64,000 nt of DNA. It comes from Vibrio sp. Hep-1b-8 (GTDB taxonomy: Bacteria > Pseudomonadota > Gammaproteobacteria > Enterobacterales > Vibrionaceae). Below, one piece after another: positions 1 to 8,778 of this stretch. Under the pieces are notes generated by a model, which did no database searches, was not told the DNA's origin, and worked only from the letters and a program-made list of their open reading frames with translations. Position numbers and translations under genes: made by a program. The DNA is taken from positions 1-64,000 of the forward strand of contig NZ_QEWN01000004.1 of assembly GCF_006124995.1 (NCBI RefSeq), written 5' to 3'. The first letter of the stretch is position 1. The number at the start of each line of letters is the position of its first letter.

Positions 1-30
1 CTGAAGTAGGTGGTTTAGGGCTGAAAATAA

Positions 31-56
31 AAAAAGAGCAGTTCCCTGCTCTCTTT
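31..56 (-). terminator. Terminator of the vxr operon
   Basis: A 7-bp stem (35-41 with 46-52) with a four-base loop is flanked by A-runs and T-runs on both sides. It lies about 26 bases past the stop of vxrE and would end the minus-strand operon; it could also work in the other direction. Confidence 0.75.
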
Positions 57-81
57 ATAATGTTTAGTATTTTCTCGTCGA

Positions 82-228
82 TTACTGGTTGGCAGCTTTT
101 TCTCGAATCTGTTCAGCGACAACTTTAATCGCTTGTGCTGTACTCATGCCCTCTGCCATTAGTTTTTGAATTTCTTCGACTGCTTTTTGTTGTTGTTCGT
201 GTGTCAGTGGTGGCAAATCGTCAAACAT
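82..228 (-). CDS. vxrE: UPF0181 (YoaH-like) small protein, last gene of the vxr operon
   Basis: Encodes 48 residues. The pattern [20 protein letters not shown] followed by a second short helix is the hallmark of the UPF0181/YoaH family, whose function is unknown; the predicted fold is two helices, acidic and cytoplasmic. It follows vxrD by 80 bases and is the fifth gene of an operon matching vxrABCDE of V. cholerae, so I use the name vxrE by position and content. The start ATG is preceded by AGGAG at a spacing of eight bases, but this AGGAG lies inside the 3' arm of a hairpin (235-256), so translation or read-through is probably regulated. Identification as a real gene is secure; its role is not known. 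Confidence 0.85.
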   Translation of the reverse strand: MFDDLPPLTHEQQQKAVEEIQKLMAEGMSTAQAIKVVAEQIREKAANQ

Positions 229-256
229 AAAAAAGGCTCCTGATATTTTAGGAGCC
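229..256 (-). terminator. Terminator-like hairpin hiding the vxrE ribosome binding site
   Basis: On the minus strand a 7-bp GC-rich stem (250-256 with 235-241, GGCTCCT/AGGAGCC) with an eight-base loop is followed by six T (229-234), and the next base is the A of the vxrE ATG. The 3' arm contains AGGAG, the only Shine-Dalgarno candidate for vxrE. It therefore looks both like an intrinsic terminator after vxrD and like a structure that blocks translation of vxrE. Confidence 0.75.
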
Positions 257-308
257 GACTATAGTACGAATTACAGAGAAAGGCTAGTGACCTACCCTAA
301 CGATTTAG

Positions 309-1487
309 TTAGTAGCTTGTCAGGAAGTTAATGTAGGCTCCCATTGAATTTTCGTTGGTGTAACTCGCACCTATATCAAGTTGGAATAGGTTCAATGGAG
401 ACAAGCCGATACCAGCAGTAACTGTGTCATCTAGATTGTCGTAAGCCAGATTGCGATTCCAACCTGCACGCAGTTTTAACTGGCGCATGATGTCAATCTC
501 ACCACCTACTCTTAACATCTGAGTGTTGTCGTTAAAATTGGTGTAGCGCTCTTCTTCATTTAAATCGTAGTCAACACTAATCGTTGCGTAATCAGCAACC
601 AATCCAACACCCACGGTATAAAGTGGTCTCATCTGGTATGAGTAACTAATGGCCGACTTTCCACTTACTGAGGAAGGAATAGTCAGTGTTTCAATGTCTC
701 TGGACACTAGGTTTGTAGCTGAGAAGCCTACACGTAATGGACCATAAAACCATAAGAAGCCAGCATCCATGTTAAACATCGTTTCACCCGTTCCGTTGTC
801 GCGGACGTCTTTGATGTCATAATTGGTGAAACTCGCCTCGTAAACATATGTATAGATACGCTGTAGTTTAGGTGTGATACCAAACGAAATATGCTGACCT
901 AAGAACGTTTGATATTTTGCCAATGAGATCCCGACTTCAGTAACACCTACAGAGACAGCGTTGACTGTGCTATTTTGTGCGTTTTCTAGTATGCGCAGAT
1001 CGCTATTGCTGTTAGTACTATCGTTAGCAATTTGTGGAGTAGCGTATGATTCAGCGTATGCTTTACCGAAAATATTAGCTGCTATATAGCGGTTAGGAAT
1101 GGCAAATGCTACTACACCTCCAAGTTCTAATTTAGCAATATCTCCGTCGAGAGCCTTTAACGTGGCATCAAGTTCGTTAATATCGATACTTGAAATGTTA
1201 TTAGATGCAGCCGCTATTAAGTCAGAAGCTTTTTCAAGATCATCAACCATCATATGTTCATCGCTATACGATAAACCAAAACTTGGTGTGATCATGCCAA
1301 CGTCATCATTACGACGATAGATTGCAGTGAGTGCTGGGTTGTAGAAAGGAGCAGTTAGAAAATTTGCCGAGACAACGCCAACGCCACCCATTGCATCTCC
1401 GCGAGCTTCAATCGCGTAGTTAGCTGCCAAAGCCGTTCCCGAAGCCAAAGCGATAGACAACGATAAGAGTGTTAGTTGTTTTTTCAT
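309..1487 (-). CDS. vxrD: TraF-like outer-membrane-type protein of the vxr operon
   Basis: A 392-residue exported protein with a signal peptide (residues 1-21, cleavage after TALA). The mature start (GDAMGGVGVVSANF..APFYNPAL) and the repeated amphipathic strands ending in a beta-rich C-terminus match the conjugal-transfer TraF_2 family, FadL/PorV-like proteins that are expected to form an outer-membrane beta barrel; despite the name there is no conjugation system here. It is the fourth gene of the vxr operon, 59 bases after vxrC. In V. cholerae this gene is of unknown function but is controlled with the VxrAB two-component system. Family call is good; the barrel topology is inferred from the sequence pattern. 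Confidence 0.8.
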   Translation of the reverse strand: MKKQLTLLSLSIALASGTALAANYAIEARGDAMGGVGVVSANFLTAPFYNPALTAIYRRNDDVGMITPSFGLSYSDEHMMVDDLEKASDLIAAASNNISSIDINELDATLKALDGDIAKLELGGVVAFAIPNRYIAANIFGKAYAESYATPQIANDSTNSNSDLRILENAQNSTVNAVSVGVTEVGISLAKYQTFLGQHISFGITPKLQRIYTYVYEASFTNYDIKDVRDNGTGETMFNMDAGFLWFYGPLRVGFSATNLVSRDIETLTIPSSVSGKSAISYSYQMRPLYTVGVGLVADYATISVDYDLNEEERYTNFNDNTQMLRVGGEIDIMRQLKLRAGWNRNLAYDNLDDTVTAGIGLSPLNLFQLDIGASYTNENSMGAYINFLTSY

Positions 1488-1546
1488 ATCGGTATAAACT
1501 TTTTTATTCCATGTGTTTATAGCGACCTATTGTCTATCAACTTTAA

Positions 1547-2428
1547 TTATTCCTCTACTGAAACATCATACGTTTTGCTAATTATTTGTGATTGTTCAAC
1601 AATTATCGGCCCTTGCCAACGTTGATGGCTAATTGCGACCGCTAAAACATAGCGTCCTGGTTCGATTCCAATGTTGCCGAGTGAAGTTGGATAATCTGCA
1701 TCAACGGTTTGTCCCCAAACACGAACATAATTGCCATCGACATAGTCATAGACCGATGTATCCAGCTTAGGCAGTGGGCAATGTGGATTGAGTAAAGCGT
1801 TACGCTCTACTTTCCATTGGGCTTTGGCATTCCAGCGCACTGAGACTGACGCTTTCGGTTCCCCAAGAATTAGCCACGAACTCCAAGATGTCTGATCTGC
1901 GGCTGTGACATCAATTCGATATAATCCCATGGTGACGCGACTATTTAGATTGTATCGTTTGGTGTAAACCTTAGTTCCGACTTCGTTGTCTTTTGGGGTT
2001 GCTTCCGTAAAAGTATTGTCTGTCGAAATTGGCTTAGACACCCAACGCGTTAAAGAAATGTCTTTGATCTCTTTGCTGGCTTCGACCTCTACGATAGCAC
2101 GGTATGCATCACGGCCAGGACTTTGAATATCTGTCCGACGTACGATGACATTGTTGATCCACTGAGGTAACGATTTATTGTCGAGTGTTTTACCACAATC
2201 TATTTCTAGTGACTGAAGTAAAAGGTCATTTAGATGAGGTGTGATAGAGCGATTCTGTTCCAGTTGCCAAACTTCTACTAGAGACGAAAACATAGACGGA
2301 AGATCGTCATTAAGCAGATGCTTATGCGCCTGCGTTAATGGTGAATTACTTTCGAACCAAGGTACTTGTAGGGCTGAAAGCGGTGCACTAACCAATAGTG
2401 CACCGAGTAATAGGCTTGGTTTAACCAT
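1547..2428 (-). CDS. vxrC: DUF2861 periplasmic protein of the vxr operon
   Basis: 293 residues with a signal peptide (about 1-19, ending SAPLSA). The remainder is soluble and beta-rich, with conserved-looking motifs such as DVTAADQTSWSSWLILGEPK and a C-terminal VLAVAISHQRWQGPIIVEQ. It matches the Vibrio DUF2861 family, whose biochemical role is unknown. Its ATG overlaps the stop of vxrB in the TAATG arrangement (one shared base), which implies translational coupling to the response regulator. Position between vxrB and vxrD fits vxrC; a role in envelope signalling is inferred from the operon only. Confidence 0.8.
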   Translation of the reverse strand: MVKPSLLLGALLVSAPLSALQVPWFESNSPLTQAHKHLLNDDLPSMFSSLVEVWQLEQNRSITPHLNDLLLQSLEIDCGKTLDNKSLPQWINNVIVRRTDIQSPGRDAYRAIVEVEASKEIKDISLTRWVSKPISTDNTFTEATPKDNEVGTKVYTKRYNLNSRVTMGLYRIDVTAADQTSWSSWLILGEPKASVSVRWNAKAQWKVERNALLNPHCPLPKLDTSVYDYVDGNYVRVWGQTVDADYPTSLGNIGIEPGRYVLAVAISHQRWQGPIIVEQSQIISKTYDVSVEE

Positions 2429-3087
2429 TAGGCTTTCATTTTGTATCCAACGCCACGAAGCGTTTCAATCTCTAAACCTGGTAACTTTTGGCGCAGCTGC
2501 AACACGTGTGTGTCTACAGTACGAGTTGTTGGGAAATGATTGTATCCCCAAACATGGTCTAGTAGTTCGTCACGGGTAAACACTCGGCCTAGATTGCTTG
2601 CCAAAAAGAGCAGCAAATCGAACTCAGTACGCGTTAACGTAATCGATTCGTCTCGGTAGAAAACTTCACGAGTTGCCTTATCGATGATCAGATGCTCTGT
2701 AACCACTTTAGTGTCGTCGAAAGAATCCCCTTCAGGTGCACGCAGTTGCGCTCGAATACGGGCAAATAATTCCGCTTCGGCAAAAGGTTTGGTCAAATAA
2801 TCGTTCGCACCTGCGTCTAAACCCATCACTTTGTCTTTAACCGTCACTAGTGCAGTCAGTAGGATAACAGGTACATCTTTCAGCTTTTTCCACTCTACAA
2901 GGTGGTCAACTGAGTCACCATCAGGTAACTGACGATCAAGGATGACAAGATCCGCTTTTTCCCAGTACTGAGTGACGTCAGCAATTGTTTCTGAGTGGAA
3001 ACATTCGTATCCTGCTTGTTCAAGGCTGACTAGCAGGCCATCAGCTAAGTTTTTGTCATCTTCAACGAGAAGCAGTGTCTGTTTCAC
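2428..3087 (-). CDS. vxrB: OmpR-family response regulator VxrB (WigR)
   Basis: 219 residues: receiver domain (about 5-118) with acidic pair ED-D near the start and phosphoacceptor Asp51 (VILDRQLPDG), then a winged-helix DNA-binding domain (about 130-217) with RTEFDLLLFLASNLGRV and TRTVDTHVLQLRQKL. I start it at the GTG at 3087 because GGAGA stands seven bases before it; a longer reading from 3123 would overlap the kinase by 62 bases and has no binding site. It overlaps the end of vxrA by 26 bases. In V. cholerae VxrB activates cell-wall synthesis, biofilm and type VI secretion genes; that role here is inferred by homology. Confidence 0.9.
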   Translation of the reverse strand: MKQTLLLVEDDKNLADGLLVSLEQAGYECFHSETIADVTQYWEKADLVILDRQLPDGDSVDHLVEWKKLKDVPVILLTALVTVKDKVMGLDAGANDYLTKPFAEAELFARIRAQLRAPEGDSFDDTKVVTEHLIIDKATREVFYRDESITLTRTEFDLLLFLASNLGRVFTRDELLDHVWGYNHFPTTRTVDTHVLQLRQKLPGLEIETLRGVGYKMKA

Positions 3088-4516
3088 AAGGTATCTCCAA
3101 AATAAACGTTGTTGGTGGACCAACTAGCGACATTTTTCCGCCCATCCTTCCAACCATAGATTCTACGATGGTTAAGCCTAATCCTAGGCCACTTTTACTT
3201 ACAAACGGCTTTCGAAGTTGACGCCAATCTTTAGCAGACAACTCGCCCTGATCCATCACTTTAACCGTAATTTTTTGTTTCGCTGTTGTCACATCGACAA
3301 CAACAGGTGCAACACCATACTTAACCGCATTGCGTATTAAATTGTCTATACAGGTTCCTAACCAATATACATTGAGTTTGGCCGCCACGTCTTGGTTTAT
3401 GACAAATTTGACGTTGCTATTAAACTCTTCTTCAACTTTAAATTCTAACCACTCTCCAACCGATGGTACCCAGTCTGTTGCAAGAGGTTTGTTATCAGAT
3501 TGCAAGTAATCTTTACTCGCTTCAGCAAGCTGACGTAAACGTCGTGAATCTTCACATAGGCGGCGAAACTCGTCGTAGACAGTTTCGGGTAGCTTTTCAA
3601 ATTCACGGCGAAAGCCTTCGACCGTTAATGACAAACTGGCGATCGGTGTACGCAGCTCATGAGTCAGAATTTGCAAAATGAGCATTCTGCTCTTCATCTC
3701 TTGTCGTTTTGTATTCCAGCGATAAACAGACCAGCCCATCACCAACAAAATGTTGGCAATGACTAAAACCACCATACTAATGCGTAAAAGATCAGAGTGA
3801 TCTTCAACTTCCCAACACAAATTACCGCGTTGAACAAAACAACTAGCGCTCGAGTCTCTTAAATTAAATGTAACCCCTGCTGTTTCGATGTTCTTTCGCC
3901 ATACGCTCTCCGGAAACACGAGATAATTATCATTTTGGCGTAACCATAGCTCATTACGCTCAACGAACATGCTCGAACCAGAAATCAAAGCAAGGACGGC
4001 ATCTTCGTTCATTCGCTGTAAACGCCCCAGTAAGGTCGTATCCGGAGCGAGTTCGCGCTCCTGAATATGCATGTACTGTTGTAAATTCTCCAACTGGTCA
4101 GGATGCCCCAACACATAACGACTAGCATATGTGCCGCCGCCCGGATGAATCAACGCACTGCGAGCAAACCATTTTTCGCTCAACTGAGTTCCCTTACACA
4201 TCGCTCTCGTAAACACCAGTGGTTCGGTGATTAAAGGGCTTAGTGGAAGTTTACCTGTACAGTTTTGTGCAAGGTTATAGAGACGTTGAACATCTCGCAG
4301 CGGATACGTGGCGGTCTGAGGCAGCATAGATTCAGGCGTGAGCAAACGTGTGGGATAGTCAGACTGCAAACTACGAATATCGTAAGACACCGTCGCCTGC
4401 GACTCATCAAATAGATCCACAAATCTGTCAATGCGCTCTGGCAGCGACTCAGCGTATACGCCACCCGACTGTAATATCAGGCCAATTATCGCTGCTTTTA
4501 GTATCGTCTTTATCAA
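3062..4516 (-). CDS. vxrA: Membrane sensor histidine kinase VxrA (WigK)
   Basis: 484 residues. Signal peptide/first membrane segment at 1-22, a periplasmic sensor region of the DUF3404 type (about 23-242) with several cysteines, one transmembrane segment at 245-264, then a HisKA domain with His286 in THELRTP, an N-box DNLIRNAVKYG near 391-401 and a G-box GLGLGLTIVES near 443-453. There is no HAMP domain. It is first in the vxr operon and overlaps vxrB. The V. cholerae kinase answers to cell-wall damage; the ligand is unknown. The promoter should lie in the 4517-4604 gap after the pntB terminator. Confidence 0.9.
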   Translation of the reverse strand: MIKTILKAAIIGLILQSGGVYAESLPERIDRFVDLFDESQATVSYDIRSLQSDYPTRLLTPESMLPQTATYPLRDVQRLYNLAQNCTGKLPLSPLITEPLVFTRAMCKGTQLSEKWFARSALIHPGGGTYASRYVLGHPDQLENLQQYMHIQERELAPDTTLLGRLQRMNEDAVLALISGSSMFVERNELWLRQNDNYLVFPESVWRKNIETAGVTFNLRDSSASCFVQRGNLCWEVEDHSDLLRISMVVLVIANILLVMGWSVYRWNTKRQEMKSRMLILQILTHELRTPIASLSLTVEGFRREFEKLPETVYDEFRRLCEDSRRLRQLAEASKDYLQSDNKPLATDWVPSVGEWLEFKVEEEFNSNVKFVINQDVAAKLNVYWLGTCIDNLIRNAVKYGVAPVVVDVTTAKQKITVKVMDQGELSAKDWRQLRKPFVSKSGLGLGLTIVESMVGRMGGKMSLVGPPTTFILEIPCETDTASR

Positions 4517-4604
4517 TGCAAAAATTCAATAAATCAGTAGGTTAGATTTAGAGTAAAACATTATGACAAAAATACAAAATCGAAATGTGATATCCGTGTC
4601 ATAA

Positions 4605-4635
4605 ATAACAAAAGCCAGCATATTGCTGGCTTTTA
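4605..4635 (-). terminator. Terminator of pntAB
   Basis: Perfect 10-bp stem AAAGCCAGCA/TGCTGGCTTT (4611-4620 with 4624-4633) with a three-base loop and a T-rich tail on the minus strand, 16 bases past the pntB stop. It separates pntAB from vxrA, which is on the same strand. Confidence 0.8.
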
Positions 4636-4651
4636 TATTGAAGTGTTGAGC

Positions 4652-6028
4652 TTATAGTGCTTTAGAGATTGCGTCTACGCTCTCTTTCGCATCACCAAAC
4701 AACATCTGGGTATTTTCTTTGAAGAACAGTGGGTTTTGAACGCCTGCATAACCTGTGTTCATAGAGCGTTTGAATACGATAACATTTTGCGCATTCCATA
4801 CTTCCAGTACAGGCATGCCTGCAATCGGGCTGTTTGGATCTTCAAGCGCTGCAGGGTTAACCGTATCGTTTGCACCAATCACCAATACTGTATCGGTTTG
4901 AGGGAAGTCGTCATTGATTTCGTCCATCTCTAACACGATGTCGTAAGGTACTTTAGCTTCGGCAAGTAACACATTCATATGACCAGGCAGACGACCTGCA
5001 ACTGGGTGGATACCAAAGCGAACTTCAACGCCTTGCGCACGTAGCTTCTCAGTGATTTCATGCACTGGGTACTGCGCTTGTGCTACCGCCATACCATATC
5101 CTGGAGTGATAATAACTGACTTCGAGTTCTTCAGCATATCTGCCACTTCTTCAGCCGACGTTTCACGGTGTTCGCCCTGCTCTTCATCAGAAGAGATAAC
5201 CACTTCTTGACCGAAGCCACCAGCAATAACGCTGATAAATGAACGGTTCATTGCTTTACACATGATGTAAGACAGAATGGCACCCGAAGAGCCAACAAGC
5301 GCACCTGTTACGATCAAAAGGTCGTTCGCTAACATAAAGCCCGCTGCCGCAGCTGCCCAACCTGAGTAAGAGTTCAGCATCGAAACAACAACTGGCATAT
5401 CGGCACCACCGATTGAAGCGACCAAGTGATAACCAAATGCAAACGCAATTAGAGTCATCACGATAAGCGCAAACATGCTGCCATCAGCATTAACGAAATG
5501 AACCAAAAGCAACGTTGAAACAACAATCGCGGCAAGATTCATTTTGTGTTTATGCGGTAGATTTAGTGGCGAAGATGAGATAATGCCACGTAGCTTACCA
5601 AACGCAACCACCGAACCTGTAAAGGTCACCGCACCAATGAACACACCGAGGAAGACTTCCACAAGGTGAATGACATGCTCTGCGTGAGTTGCTGACTCCG
5701 GTGCATCAAGATAGCTGTTAAAACCAACAAGAACCGCTGCCATACCGACAAAGCTATGTAGAATCGCAACCAATTCTGGCATCTCGGTCATTTCTACTTT
5801 CTTCGCGAAATGGATACCAATGCCACCACCAATTACCATAGCGATGATGATCCAAACTAGACCTTGAGAGTCTGGACCAAAGATCGTCGCGATCAACGCG
5901 ATCGTCATACCTGCGATACCATAGTAGTTCCCTGATCTCGCAGACTCCTGCTTAGACAATCCGGCTAAGCTCAAAATAAAGAATAATGCAGCAACAATAT
6001 AAGCTGCTTGTACTAATCCTGCAGACAT
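4652..6028 (-). CDS. pntB: NAD(P) transhydrogenase subunit beta
   Basis: 458 residues, the usual length of PntB. The N-terminal two thirds hold eight or nine membrane segments that form the proton channel; the C-terminal third is the NADP(H)-binding domain III with [10 protein letters not shown] and later [14 protein letters not shown]. Together with PntA it uses the proton gradient to reduce NADP+ with NADH in the inner membrane. It follows pntA by 13 bases and ends at a strong terminator. Identification is certain from near-uninterrupted similarity to the enterobacterial protein. Confidence 0.97.
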   Translation of the reverse strand: MSAGLVQAAYIVAALFFILSLAGLSKQESARSGNYYGIAGMTIALIATIFGPDSQGLVWIIIAMVIGGGIGIHFAKKVEMTEMPELVAILHSFVGMAAVLVGFNSYLDAPESATHAEHVIHLVEVFLGVFIGAVTFTGSVVAFGKLRGIISSSPLNLPHKHKMNLAAIVVSTLLLVHFVNADGSMFALIVMTLIAFAFGYHLVASIGGADMPVVVSMLNSYSGWAAAAAGFMLANDLLIVTGALVGSSGAILSYIMCKAMNRSFISVIAGGFGQEVVISSDEEQGEHRETSAEEVADMLKNSKSVIITPGYGMAVAQAQYPVHEITEKLRAQGVEVRFGIHPVAGRLPGHMNVLLAEAKVPYDIVLEMDEINDDFPQTDTVLVIGANDTVNPAALEDPNSPIAGMPVLEVWNAQNVIVFKRSMNTGYAGVQNPLFFKENTQMLFGDAKESVDAISKAL

Positions 6029-6041
6029 TCCCTGTTACTCC

Positions 6042-7592
6042 TTAATCTTTACGGAACATTTCAAGCATGCGCTTGGTAACGGTGAATCCACCGAAGATGT
6101 TGATACTCGCTATCAGTACTGCGATAAACGACAGGAATGATACGACACCATTGCCCTGACCGATTTGCAGTAATGCGCCAACAACGATAATACCGGAAAT
6201 CGCATTTGTTACTGACATAAGCGGAGTGTGGAGTGCATGAGTAACATTCCATACCACGTAGTAACCTACTACGCACGCAAGTACGAACACGGTAAAGTGA
6301 GATAGAAACGCCGCTGGAGCGACAGACGCGATCCAAGCAAATGCACCTACCGCAGCAACTAAGCCTGCCATTTTCTTAACTGGTGAAACTGGCTCTTCGA
6401 CTTTAGGTTGTGGTTTCGCTTTCGGTTGCGCTGCTTTTTGCTCAGGTTGCGCTGAAACTTGTATTGGTGGTGCAGGCCAAGTAACTTCACCTTCCTTAAT
6501 AACGGTGACACCACGAAGTACAACATCTTCAAAATCGATGTTAATGTTGCCATCTTTTTCTTTAGCCAGCAGTTTAAGCAGGTTTACGATGTTGGTCGCG
6601 TAAAGTTGCGAAGACTGGGTAGGAAGACGACCGACCATATCGGTGTAGCCTACGACCTTAACGCCATTTGCTGTTGTGATGACTTTGTCTGCAACCGTGT
6701 ATTCACAGTTACCACCGTTAGCTGCTGCTAAGTCGACGATCACGCTACCTGCTTTCATGCTATCTACCATCTCTTTGGTAATTAGCTTAGGTGCAGGACG
6801 ACCAGGAATGAGCGCTGTAGTAATGATGATATCAACATCTTTCGCCTGTTCAGCGTAAAGTTCAGCCGCTTTCTTGTTGAACTCATCCGACATTTCTTTG
6901 GCGTAACCATCGCCAGATCCCGAGTCCTCTTTGAAGTCGACTTCTAGGAACTCAGCACCCATTGATTGGACTTGCTCTTTAACTTCAGGACGAACATCAA
7001 AAGCACGTACAATCGCACCGAGACTGCCAGCCGCACCGATAGCCGCAAGACCAGCAACACCCGCCCCCGCAACGAGTACTTTCGCTGGTGGAACCTTACC
7101 TGCGGCAGTAATCTGACCGGTAAAGAATCGACCAAACTCGTGGGCAGCTTCAACGACCGCACGATAACCAGCAATGTTCGCCATGGAAGACAGCGCATCA
7201 AGGGCTTGTGCTCTTGAGATACGCGGCACAGCGTCCATCGCCATTACGTTAATATTTTTGCTTGAAAGCTTTTCCATTAACTCTGGGTTCTGTGCTGGCC
7301 AGATAAAACTGATTAAGCTTGCACCATCTTTTAGCAGTGCAATTTCATCATTCTTTTCATCTGCAAGAGGCGCATTGACCTTTAAGATCAAATCCGACTC
7401 CCAAACCTGCTCGGTAGATACGATTTTCGCTCCCGCCGCTTCAAAAGAAGCGTCATCGAAACTCGCGAGTTCACCTGCCCCAGCCTCTACGTTAACTTCG
7501 AAGCCTAATTTTAATAACTGCTCGACCGATTTCGGCGAGGCAGCCACTCGCGTTTCACCCGCGAGTATTTCTTTTGGCACACCAATTTGCAT
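6042..7592 (-). CDS. pntA: NAD(P) transhydrogenase subunit alpha
   Basis: 516 residues. Domain I (1-about 380) carries the alanine-dehydrogenase/PNT N-terminal fold beginning [15 protein letters not shown] and the NAD-binding motif [15 protein letters not shown]; a Pro/Lys/Gln-rich linker (about 385-405) joins it to four C-terminal membrane segments. It forms the proton-pumping transhydrogenase with PntB and supplies NADPH for biosynthesis. It is first in the two-gene operon. The upstream gap holds two sequences resembling FadR-type operators (see the regulatory entry), which could link NADPH supply to fatty-acid status; that is an inference. Confidence 0.97.
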   Translation of the reverse strand: MQIGVPKEILAGETRVAASPKSVEQLLKLGFEVNVEAGAGELASFDDASFEAAGAKIVSTEQVWESDLILKVNAPLADEKNDEIALLKDGASLISFIWPAQNPELMEKLSSKNINVMAMDAVPRISRAQALDALSSMANIAGYRAVVEAAHEFGRFFTGQITAAGKVPPAKVLVAGAGVAGLAAIGAAGSLGAIVRAFDVRPEVKEQVQSMGAEFLEVDFKEDSGSGDGYAKEMSDEFNKKAAELYAEQAKDVDIIITTALIPGRPAPKLITKEMVDSMKAGSVIVDLAAANGGNCEYTVADKVITTANGVKVVGYTDMVGRLPTQSSQLYATNIVNLLKLLAKEKDGNINIDFEDVVLRGVTVIKEGEVTWPAPPIQVSAQPEQKAAQPKAKPQPKVEEPVSPVKKMAGLVAAVGAFAWIASVAPAAFLSHFTVFVLACVVGYYVVWNVTHALHTPLMSVTNAISGIIVVGALLQIGQGNGVVSFLSFIAVLIASINIFGGFTVTKRMLEMFRKD

Positions 7593-7893
7593 TAGCTATT
7601 CCTTGACTATCAGCAACAATGATTGTTCTGTTTTTATCCAACGAATTTAGATACTTCAAGCATTTTGTAACAAAAACACAAAATATCATTACATATAACC
7701 GTTGGGAATGAATAAACCAGCTGGTTAGATCGTTCAGCAATATGCCACAGATTAGGTCAGAAAAGGTCTAACCAGTTGGGAAAAATTACCGTTAAAACAA
7801 CCGATTATGTAGCATCTAAATACTAAAAAGAGCCATCAGCATAACGACTAATGACTCTCAAGTTTATGATGCTTATCAATTTGCGATAGGATC
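7593..7893. promoter_or_regulatory. pntA upstream region with FadR-like inverted repeats
   Basis: This 300-base gap holds the pntA promoter side and the terminator of the next gene. At 7761-7777 the sequence AAAAGGTCTAACCAGTT (read on the other strand AACTGGTTAGACCTTTT) fits the gamma-proteobacterial FadR consensus AACTGGTCNGACCAGTT at most positions; a weaker copy lies at 7719-7735. The two GGTTAGA/TCTAACC arms also form a long inverted repeat. An unrelated 12-bp palindrome AACCAGCTGGTT sits at 7715-7726. Binding is not proven. Confidence 0.4.
7825..7857 (-). terminator. Terminator after the HlyU-family gene
   Basis: On the minus strand a 10-bp stem with two G-U pairs (7848-7857 with 7830-7839) is followed by five T. 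It stands about 37 bases past the stop at 7894. Confidence 0.7.
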
Positions 7894-8172
7894 TTATTGG
7901 AAAATGTTGTCGCCCATTTGATCAATGAACATTTGTGCTTTCTTCAACATAAATTCGTTGGCATCGTTCGCAGTTGGCAAAACGTCCGAGCGAATAAAAC
8001 GGTGTGATTTTATCTCTTCACCAAACTGCTTGGTGATTCGCCCTGCTATCCGGTATTGACCACCCTCTGACTGTGCTTCTTGATAGATCAAATAACCCTT
8101 ATATTCAACAGGTTCTACGGCAACTTCTGGTTGCGCTTTCTGGCCCCCAAACAAGCGAGAAAAAAGTCCCAC
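7894..8172 (-). CDS. HlyU-family (PF10115-type) small protein
   Basis: 92 residues beginning MGLFSRLFGG, then a compact beta-rich domain with YKGYLIYQEAQSEGGQYRI and an acidic C-terminus ending DQMGDNIFQ. This matches the Pfam family called transcriptional activator HlyU, but it is not the ArsR-type HlyU regulator of Vibrio haemolysin genes; no helix-turn-helix is visible and the family name is probably misleading. It lies 18 bases behind the ComFB-like gene and the two are likely one transcript, ended by the hairpin at 7825-7857. Function unknown. Confidence 0.75.
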   Translation of the reverse strand: MGLFSRLFGGQKAQPEVAVEPVEYKGYLIYQEAQSEGGQYRIAGRITKQFGEEIKSHRFIRSDVLPTANDANEFMLKKAQMFIDQMGDNIFQ

Positions 8173-8190
8173 ACACTACTCCTTGGTTAA

Positions 8191-8556
8191 TTACTTAGCC
8201 TTGTGCAAAAGTGGTTTTTCGAACCACTCAAGTTCAATGTCATCATCAAATGCCTGTTTACTGAATATGACAGGCACTTCATCTTTCCTATTTTTACGTC
8301 GGTCGTCAACAATCATTGTCTTGGCGGCTTCAACCGCCACCGTCGCATATTGCTTTAACGTCACTAAACGTTCTTCAGCCAACGCCGACAAAAAATCGAT
8401 GTCATGGCGAATATAGACTGGCCTCAATTGACTCAATGCTAAGCACGCTAGATCAGCCAACTGCTCATGATCAAAGTTATCAATATATTCTGGCTGGGCT
8501 AAGACTTGCCCGACCAAGTTTTCCATATAGTTATGTACGTCAACACTAATCTGCAT
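8191..8556 (-). CDS. ComFB-family cyclic-dinucleotide-receptor-like protein
   Basis: 121 residues with the family pattern VDVHNYMENLVGQVL near the start and DLACLALSQLRPVYIRHD around 45-65, which is typical of late competence ComFB proteins. Members of this family have recently been described as cyclic dinucleotide receptors in cyanobacteria and other bacteria. A membrane GGDEF protein is encoded 222 bases away on the other strand, so a cyclic-di-GMP connection is plausible, but ligand binding here is an inference. First gene of a two-gene unit with the HlyU-family gene. Confidence 0.75.
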   Translation of the reverse strand: MQISVDVHNYMENLVGQVLAQPEYIDNFDHEQLADLACLALSQLRPVYIRHDIDFLSALAEERLVTLKQYATVAVEAAKTMIVDDRRKNRKDEVPVIFSKQAFDDDIELEWFEKPLLHKAK

Positions 8557-8778
8557 ATAACTTAACTCCCTTTAAGAGTTACCTATCCTAACATTGCTTA
8601 CTTCATCGCGGCATGTGGTTTTCATTGTGATGCGTAATCAAACACCATTTTTTGAACACAATTCATACACGCCTTAGGTTTTCATAGATAAGTTTAGTAA
8701 AAAGCTTGGAAATTCATCAAATAAAAGTATTCTTAACGAGTTATTAATCAACAATTGTTTCTATTCAGGCTAGGTTTC

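Noticed and set aside
309..1487. Conjugation gene, suggested by the TraF family name
   Set aside because: No other transfer gene is present and the gene is an integral part of the vxr operon.
3088..3123. Longer vxrB with 12 extra N-terminal residues
   Set aside because: The extra part overlaps vxrA further and lacks a ribosome binding site, while the GTG at 3087 has GGAGA at good spacing.
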